From assembly GCA_025458105.1 (NCBI GenBank), contig JALOTD010000015.1:1-48336 (forward strand): a stretch of DNA of 48,336 bases, in the 5' to 3' direction. The position numbers and the translations under genes were made by a program. The notes beneath the pieces are model-generated. The model made no database searches and was not told the DNA's origin. It was given only the letters and a program-made list of their open reading frames with translations. Positions 43,938 through 48,336 of this stretch are shown piece after piece (positions within the stretch are counted from its first letter, which is position 1; each line of letters begins with the position of its first letter). Source of the DNA: Tabrizicola sp. GTDB taxonomy: Bacteria > Pseudomonadota > Alphaproteobacteria > Rhodobacterales > Rhodobacteraceae.

Positions 43938-46514
43938 TCAGGCCAGCGTGCGCTGGACTTCTTCCCGCTCGAAAATCTCGATCACATCGCCCTGGCGGAT
44001 GTCATCGTAATTCTCGAACGCCATACCGCATTCCTGACCCGAGATGACTTCCTTCACCTCGTCCTTGAAGCGCTTCAACGTCTTCAGGGTGCCTTCGTGA
44101 ATCACTACGTTGTCGCGCAACAGGCGAACCCCGGCCGAGCGGCGTGCGACACCCTCGGTGACAAGGCAGCCAGCAACCTTGCCGACACCCGAAACCTTGA
44201 AGACTTCCAGGATCTTGGCATAGCCGATGAAATGCTCGCGCACTTCGGCTTTCAACAGACCAGAGGCAGCGGCTTTGATGTCATCGACCAGATCGTAGAT
44301 GATCGAGTAATAGCGCAGCTCGACCCCCTTCTGCGTCGCCGAGGCGCGTGCCGTAGCATTTGCGCGGACGTTGAAGCCGATGATCGGGGCTTTCGATGCC
44401 TCGGCCAGAGCCACGTCGGTGTCGGTGATCGCACCCACACCCGAATGCAGCACGCGGACGCGGACCTCGTCGTTGCCGATCTTCTCCATCGCCTGGACGA
44501 TGGCTTCGGCAGACCCTTGCACGTCGGCCTTGATCAGGATCGGCAGTTCGGCAACCGACTGGTCAGCCTTGGCCTTGGCCATCAGCTGTTCCAGCGTGGT
44601 CGCGGCACCGGCTGCGGCGCGCTTGTCCTTGGCGGTCTTGATCCGGTAGTCGGCGATTTCGCGGGCCTGAGCTTCGGTTTCCACAACGTTCAGTGTGTCA
44701 CCCGCAGAGGGCGTGCCCGACAGGCCAAGCACTTCGACAGCAGCCGAAGGGCCGGCTTCCGCAACCGTCTCGCCCTTGTCGTTGATCAGCGCGCGGACCT
44801 TGCCCCACTGTTCGCCTACGACGAAGATGTCGCCCTTCCGCAAAGTGCCGTTCTGGACCAGCACCGTCGCAACCGGGCCACGGCCCACGTCGAGCTTGGC
44901 TTCGATCACCGCCCCAGCGGCCGCCCGATTCGGGTTGGCGCGAAGCTCCAGAACCTCGGCCTGCAGCGCGATGGCTTCCAGCAGGTCATCGAGACCAAGG
45001 CCGGTCTTGGCCGAAACCTCCACGTCCTGCACATCGCCAGACATGGCTTCGACCACAACCTCGTGCTGCAGAAGATCGGTCCGCACCTTCTGCGGGTTCG
45101 CCTCGTGCTTGTCGATCTTGTTGATCGCCACGATCATCGGGACCTTGGCCGCCTTGGCGTGGTTGATCGCCTCGACGGTCTGCGGCATCACCGCGTCATC
45201 GGCCGCGACGACCAGCACCACAATGTCCGTCACCTGCGCCCCGCGCGAGCGCATGGAGGTGAAGGCCGCGTGGCCAGGGGTGTCAAGGAAGGTCACCAGC
45301 TGACCGTTCGGCGTCTTCACCTGGTAGGCGCCGATGTGCTGGGTGATCCCGCCTGCTTCGCCCGTGACCACATTGGTTTTGCGGATCGCATCCAGAAGCG
45401 AGGTCTTGCCGTGGTCGACGTGACCCATGATCGTGACAATCGGCGGCCGTGGCATCAGGTCTTCGGACTTGTCCTTGACCGTGTCGATCGCCTGTTCGAC
45501 GTCGGCGTCGGTCACACGGACGGCCTTGTGGCCGAACTCCTCGATCACCAGTTCCGCCGTGTCGGCATCGATGGGCTGGTTCATCGTAACCATCATGCCC
45601 ATCTTCATCAGGCTCTTGACCACGTCGGCCGCGCGTTCGGCCATCCGGTTCGCCAGTTCGCTGACCACGATGGTTTCCGGCAGCTGGACGTCGCGCACCT
45701 GCTTTTCGGCCTTCTGACCGAAGCCCATCGCCTTCTGGCGAGCCTTTTCCTGTTTGCGCTTGATCGCCGCAAGGCTGCGCTGACGTCCGCTTTCGTCGCT
45801 GATCGCATCCGAAAGGGTCAGTTTGCCCGACCGACGGCCCTCGTCACCGCGCTTGGCCCCGCGGTCACGGTCGGCACTGCGGTCATCCTTCTCGCGGTCG
45901 GTCTTGCGCGGGCTCAGGCCCGGCTTGGCCGACGCCGGACCCCGCGCCTCCTCGGTCGCGGCAGGGGCGGCCCGCTCGGCGGGCTTGGCCGCCACAGGTG
46001 GCGGCGTTGCCGACCGGGCACGCGTGCCCAGAACATCAGCGCGGCGCGCCTCGGCAGCGGCAGCCTTGGCGGCGGCTTCGGCCTTGGCAGCGCGCTCTTC
46101 CTCTTCGGCCTTCAGGCGCAGGGCCTCGGCACGTTCGCGATCCTCACGCTCTTTCGCCTCGATCTCTTCGCGACGGCGGGCGCGGTCTTCTTCGCGCGCA
46201 CGGTCTTCTTCCGCCCGACGTGCGGCTTCCTCAGCCTCACGCGCCTTGGCAGCGCGCAAAGCCGCGAGGCGGCGCTCCATCTCGGCATCGGAAATGCCTG
46301 CAGGACGCTTGGACGGATCGCCCGAGCTGCTGGGCGAGACCGAGCCAGTAGCGCCCGGTGTGCCGGGCTTTGGCGCCGTCGGCACGACAACGCGCTTGCG
46401 TTTGGTTTCGACCACGACACTCTTGGTCCGGCCATGGCTGAAGCTTTGCTTCACCTGTCCGGGACGCGAACCGCCCCCAAGGCCAAGAGGTTTCTTGCCG
46501 TCTGTATCGCTCAT
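43938..46514 (-). CDS. infB: Translation initiation factor IF-2
   Basis: GTPase that brings initiator tRNA to the 30S subunit. The 858 residues consist of an N-terminal disordered, highly charged segment (about 1-270) rich in Ala, Arg and Glu ([20 protein letters not shown]), an IF2N-type domain ([21 protein letters not shown] in part), the G domain from about 362 ([34 protein letters not shown]), and C-terminal domains ending [11 protein letters not shown]. The stop is 20 bases from a strong terminator. The 968-codon frame on the other strand is a shadow of the charged region. It is 5 bases downstream of ylxR in the nusA-ylxR-infB order. Confidence 0.97.
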   Translation of the reverse strand: MSDTDGKKPLGLGGGSRPGQVKQSFSHGRTKSVVVETKRKRVVVPTAPKPGTPGATGSVSPSSSGDPSKRPAGISDAEMERRLAALRAAKAREAEEAARRAEEDRAREEDRARRREEIEAKEREDRERAEALRLKAEEEERAAKAEAAAKAAAAEARRADVLGTRARSATPPPVAAKPAERAAPAATEEARGPASAKPGLSPRKTDREKDDRSADRDRGAKRGDEGRRSGKLTLSDAISDESGRQRSLAAIKRKQEKARQKAMGFGQKAEKQVRDVQLPETIVVSELANRMAERAADVVKSLMKMGMMVTMNQPIDADTAELVIEEFGHKAVRVTDADVEQAIDTVKDKSEDLMPRPPIVTIMGHVDHGKTSLLDAIRKTNVVTGEAGGITQHIGAYQVKTPNGQLVTFLDTPGHAAFTSMRSRGAQVTDIVVLVVAADDAVMPQTVEAINHAKAAKVPMIVAINKIDKHEANPQKVRTDLLQHEVVVEAMSGDVQDVEVSAKTGLGLDDLLEAIALQAEVLELRANPNRAAAGAVIEAKLDVGRGPVATVLVQNGTLRKGDIFVVGEQWGKVRALINDKGETVAEAGPSAAVEVLGLSGTPSAGDTLNVVETEAQAREIADYRIKTAKDKRAAAGAATTLEQLMAKAKADQSVAELPILIKADVQGSAEAIVQAMEKIGNDEVRVRVLHSGVGAITDTDVALAEASKAPIIGFNVRANATARASATQKGVELRYYSIIYDLVDDIKAAASGLLKAEVREHFIGYAKILEVFKVSGVGKVAGCLVTEGVARRSAGVRLLRDNVVIHEGTLKTLKRFKDEVKEVISGQECGMAFENYDDIRQGDVIEIFEREEVQRTLA

Positions 46515-46519
46515 GCGTC

Positions 46520-47167
46520 CTACGTATCCTTCATGGCGGTCTCGCCGCCGTCATCCCCATCGGGCCCTGTGTGCAAATGCCCACGCAGTCCGGCGAGTTT
46601 TGCCGCTTCCTCTACAACACGTGTTCTGAGTCCACCAGCGGCAAGCGCGGCGTGTATCGCACGTTCGCGCCCGAAAGCCAAACCGATTTCCCCAGCCGAA
46701 AGGCAGCCGATGAAGCCCTTTGCGCCATCCGGCGCGTGCAGCTTCGTCTTGCCCCGTTCCGACCCGTCACTGGCCTGGATCAGCGTCGCCGCCGTGCCCT
46801 TGACCAGCCAGTCCTTCACCTTCTCGTAGCCTGTCACCGCCTCACCAGCCTTGCGGGCCATGGAAAGGAGATCGACCGTCCGCTGCGCCACCAGAGTCTC
46901 GACCAGATCGGCCAGGCCATCGGGCACTTTCACCGGTTGCCGGGCGGCGCGGGAGAAGAGGTTCTTCTTCGCCGCTTTGTCCAGCGCGTCCCGGTCAGCC
47001 GAGACATAGATCCCCCGGCCCGGCAGTTTCCCCAGAACGTCCGGGACAATCTGCCCATCAGGGCCCAGGCAAAAGCGGATCAGCCCTGCCTTCGGCTGGC
47101 TTTCCCCGGTCGCAATGCACTTGCGTTCCGGATCGTCCCTGTCCTTTTCCCGGCCGCCGCGCGTCAT
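46520..47167 (-). CDS. YlxR (DUF448) and L7Ae-like RNA-binding fusion protein
   Basis: Two RNA-binding modules in one 215-residue protein. The N-terminal YlxR domain (about 10-90) has [20 protein letters not shown] and [20 protein letters not shown]. The C-terminal L7Ae/L30e-like domain (about 95-190) has [20 protein letters not shown] and an ASDGSE loop. This YlxR-L7Ae fusion between nusA and infB is usual in Alphaproteobacteria. The role is not well defined; proposals include ribosome and tRNA maturation and regulation of RNase P. It follows nusA by 24 bases and infB starts 5 bases after it. Confidence 0.9.
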   Translation of the reverse strand: MTRGGREKDRDDPERKCIATGESQPKAGLIRFCLGPDGQIVPDVLGKLPGRGIYVSADRDALDKAAKKNLFSRAARQPVKVPDGLADLVETLVAQRTVDLLSMARKAGEAVTGYEKVKDWLVKGTAATLIQASDGSERGKTKLHAPDGAKGFIGCLSAGEIGLAFGRERAIHAALAAGGLRTRVVEEAAKLAGLRGHLHTGPDGDDGGETAMKDT

Positions 47168-47191
47168 TGCGCGTAACCCCGAGGCCTGAAA

Positions 47192-48336
47192 TCAGGCCTC
47201 GGCCTCCTCGTCTTCGGCACCTTCTTCGGCGGGTTTCTCCAGTTCGGTCGGATCAACCCAACCCAGCATGACCCGCGCAGTCATGATCAGGGTTTGCGCT
47301 TCCTCAAGCGACATGTCGAACTGTTCCAGGACGCCTTCGTCCTTCTTGCGCTGGCCATTCTCGGTCGTCCAGCCGCCCGCCAGTTCCCAGTCGGCGCAGG
47401 TTGCGAAATCTTCCAGCGACTTGATGCCGTCCTTGGCCAAAGCCTCCAGCATCTGCGGGGTCAGGCCTTCGAAGTTCACCAGGCTGTCCTCCACCCCCAT
47501 CGCGCGGGCGTTTTCCATCGCCTTGGCATTGGCGGCCTCAAGATAGTCGCGGGCGCGGGCCTGCAGTTCCGCCGCCGTGTCCTCGTCGAACCCATCGATC
47601 GACAAAAGCTCGTCGATATCGACGTAGGCCACTTCTTCCAGGTTGGTGAAGCCTTCGGCCACCAGAAGCTGGGCCATCATTTCGTCCACGTCGAGCGAAT
47701 CCATGAACAGCTTGGTGCGTTCCGCGAATTCGGCCTGACGGCGGGCCGATTCTTCGGCCTCGGTCATGATATCGATGTCCAGACCCGTCAGCTGGCTGGC
47801 CAGGCGGACGTTCTGCCCACGGCGGCCGATGGCCAGCGACAGCTGTTCATCCGGCACCACGACTTCAATCTTGCCGGCCTCTTCATCGATCACGACCTTG
47901 GAGACTTCGGCCGGCTGCAGCGCGTTCACCAGGAACGTCGCCTGATCCTGGTTCCACGGGATGATGTCGATCTTTTCGCCCTGCAATTCGTTCACCACCG
48001 CCTGGACGCGGCTGCCGCGCATACCGACGCAGGCACCGACAGGGTCTATGGAGTTGTCATAGCTGATCACGGCGATCTTGGCGCGGCTGCCCGGGTCGCG
48101 GGCGACAGCCTTGATCTCGATGATGCCGTCATAGATTTCCGGTACTTCCATCTTGAAGAGCTCGGCCATGAACTGCGGGTCGGTACGCGACAGGAAAACC
48201 TGCGGCCCGCGCGGTTCGCGGCGGACGTCCTTGATGTAGCAGCGGATGCGGTCGCCGATGCGGTAGGCTTCGCGGCCGATCTTCTCGTTCCGGCGCAGGA
48301 TGCCTTCGCCACGGCCGATGTCGACGATGACGTTGC
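47192..48336 (-). CDS. nusA: Transcription factor NusA (N-terminus outside the window)
   Basis: Regulates elongation, pausing and termination with RNA polymerase. The 380 visible residues start inside the S1 domain ([30 protein letters not shown]) and continue with two KH domains ([20 protein letters not shown] with the GxxG loop, and [20 protein letters not shown]). The C-terminal part has two helix-hairpin-helix repeats, [20 protein letters not shown] and [19 protein letters not shown], and an acidic tail ([11 protein letters not shown]). The first MAEL in the frame is an internal methionine, not the start: the frame is open to the edge and carries conserved S1 sequence before it. It heads the ylxR-infB transcript. 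Confidence 0.96.
   Translation of the reverse strand, partial: NVIVDIGRGEGILRRNEKIGREAYRIGDRIRCYIKDVRREPRGPQVFLSRTDPQFMAELFKMEVPEIYDGIIEIKAVARDPGSRAKIAVISYDNSIDPVGACVGMRGSRVQAVVNELQGEKIDIIPWNQDQATFLVNALQPAEVSKVVIDEEAGKIEVVVPDEQLSLAIGRRGQNVRLASQLTGLDIDIMTEAEESARRQAEFAERTKLFMDSLDVDEMMAQLLVAEGFTNLEEVAYVDIDELLSIDGFDEDTAAELQARARDYLEAANAKAMENARAMGVEDSLVNFEGLTPQMLEALAKDGIKSLEDFATCADWELAGGWTTENGQRKKDEGVLEQFDMSLEEAQTLIMTARVMLGWVDPTELEKPAEEGAEDEEAEA

Noticed and set aside
43923..46829. 968-codon open frame antisense to infB
   Set aside because: Composition is a mirror of the charged Ala/Arg/Glu region and G domain of IF-2 and contains no recognisable domain; typical high-GC shadow.
48067..48169. MAELFKM as start of a shorter nusA-like protein
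   Set aside because: The frame continues to the window edge and encodes conserved S1-domain sequence before this methionine.

Overview
The window is high-GC, gene-dense alphaproteobacterial chromosome, almost certainly from the family Rhodobacteraceae (Rhodobacter/Tabrizicola/Gemmobacter-like). The evidence is the protein sequences, the motB-flgE-flgK-flgL-flgI order, the RNase D-like/kdsD/lptC-lptA-lptB/hpf/ptsN block, a DUF2125 protein, and the nusA-ylxR(L7Ae)-infB order. No tRNA, rRNA, CRISPR array, insertion sequence or prophage was recognised. Both window ends cut a gene: a sugar-binding protein on the left and nusA on the right.

Layout. (1) 1-5.9 kb: an amino-sugar salvage locus. A sugar-binding protein and a MurQ-type etherase run leftward; a BadF-type sugar kinase, a GntR/UTRA regulator, a SIS-type glucosamine-6-P deaminase and NagA run rightward. 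A shared control region with repeated ATACCA elements lies between them. Together they could carry imported GlcNAc/MurNAc to fructose-6-P. (2) 6.0-11.8 kb: flagellar genes motB, flgE, flgK, flgL, flgI, with near-consensus CtrA boxes upstream of motB and flgE. (3) 11.9-14.4 kb: a large two-domain glycosyltransferase with possible TPR-like segments, on the opposite strand. (4) 14.5-19.2 kb: RNase D-like exonuclease, kdsD, lptC-lptA-lptB (LPS transport), hpf with an abnormal 5' end, and ptsN. (5) 19.3-29.6 kb: an envelope/glycan region with an OmpA-type protein, a sulfotransferase with a degenerate second half, a GT14-like protein, two tandem DUF-like GT2 paralogues, galU, kdsB, cysQ, an ABC-2 export permease without its ATPase, and an SH3-type periplasmic protein. 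(6) 29.7-33.8 kb: dnaK-dnaJ and radC. (7) 33.8-36.3 kb: a periplasmic binding protein fused to OmpA, and an exported protein of unknown function. (8) 36.4-43.9 kb: secA, a parvulin PPIase, argJ with an N-terminal extension, mutT, a DUF2125 protein and a 46-residue protein ending at a strong bidirectional terminator. (9) 43.9-48.3 kb: infB, ylxR and nusA on the minus strand.

Most genes are housekeeping. The parts least explained by known systems are the region 5 glycan cluster, where sulfotransferase, PAP phosphatase (CysQ), UDP-glucose supply (GalU), CMP-Kdo supply (KdsB) and an export permease lie within 9 kb; a 10-bp hairpin that may hide the translation start of one glycosyltransferase; the missing first strand of HPF; and the amino-sugar module with a possible dual GlcNAc/MurNAc kinase. 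All functional statements are from reading the sequence and family knowledge; no database search was run.
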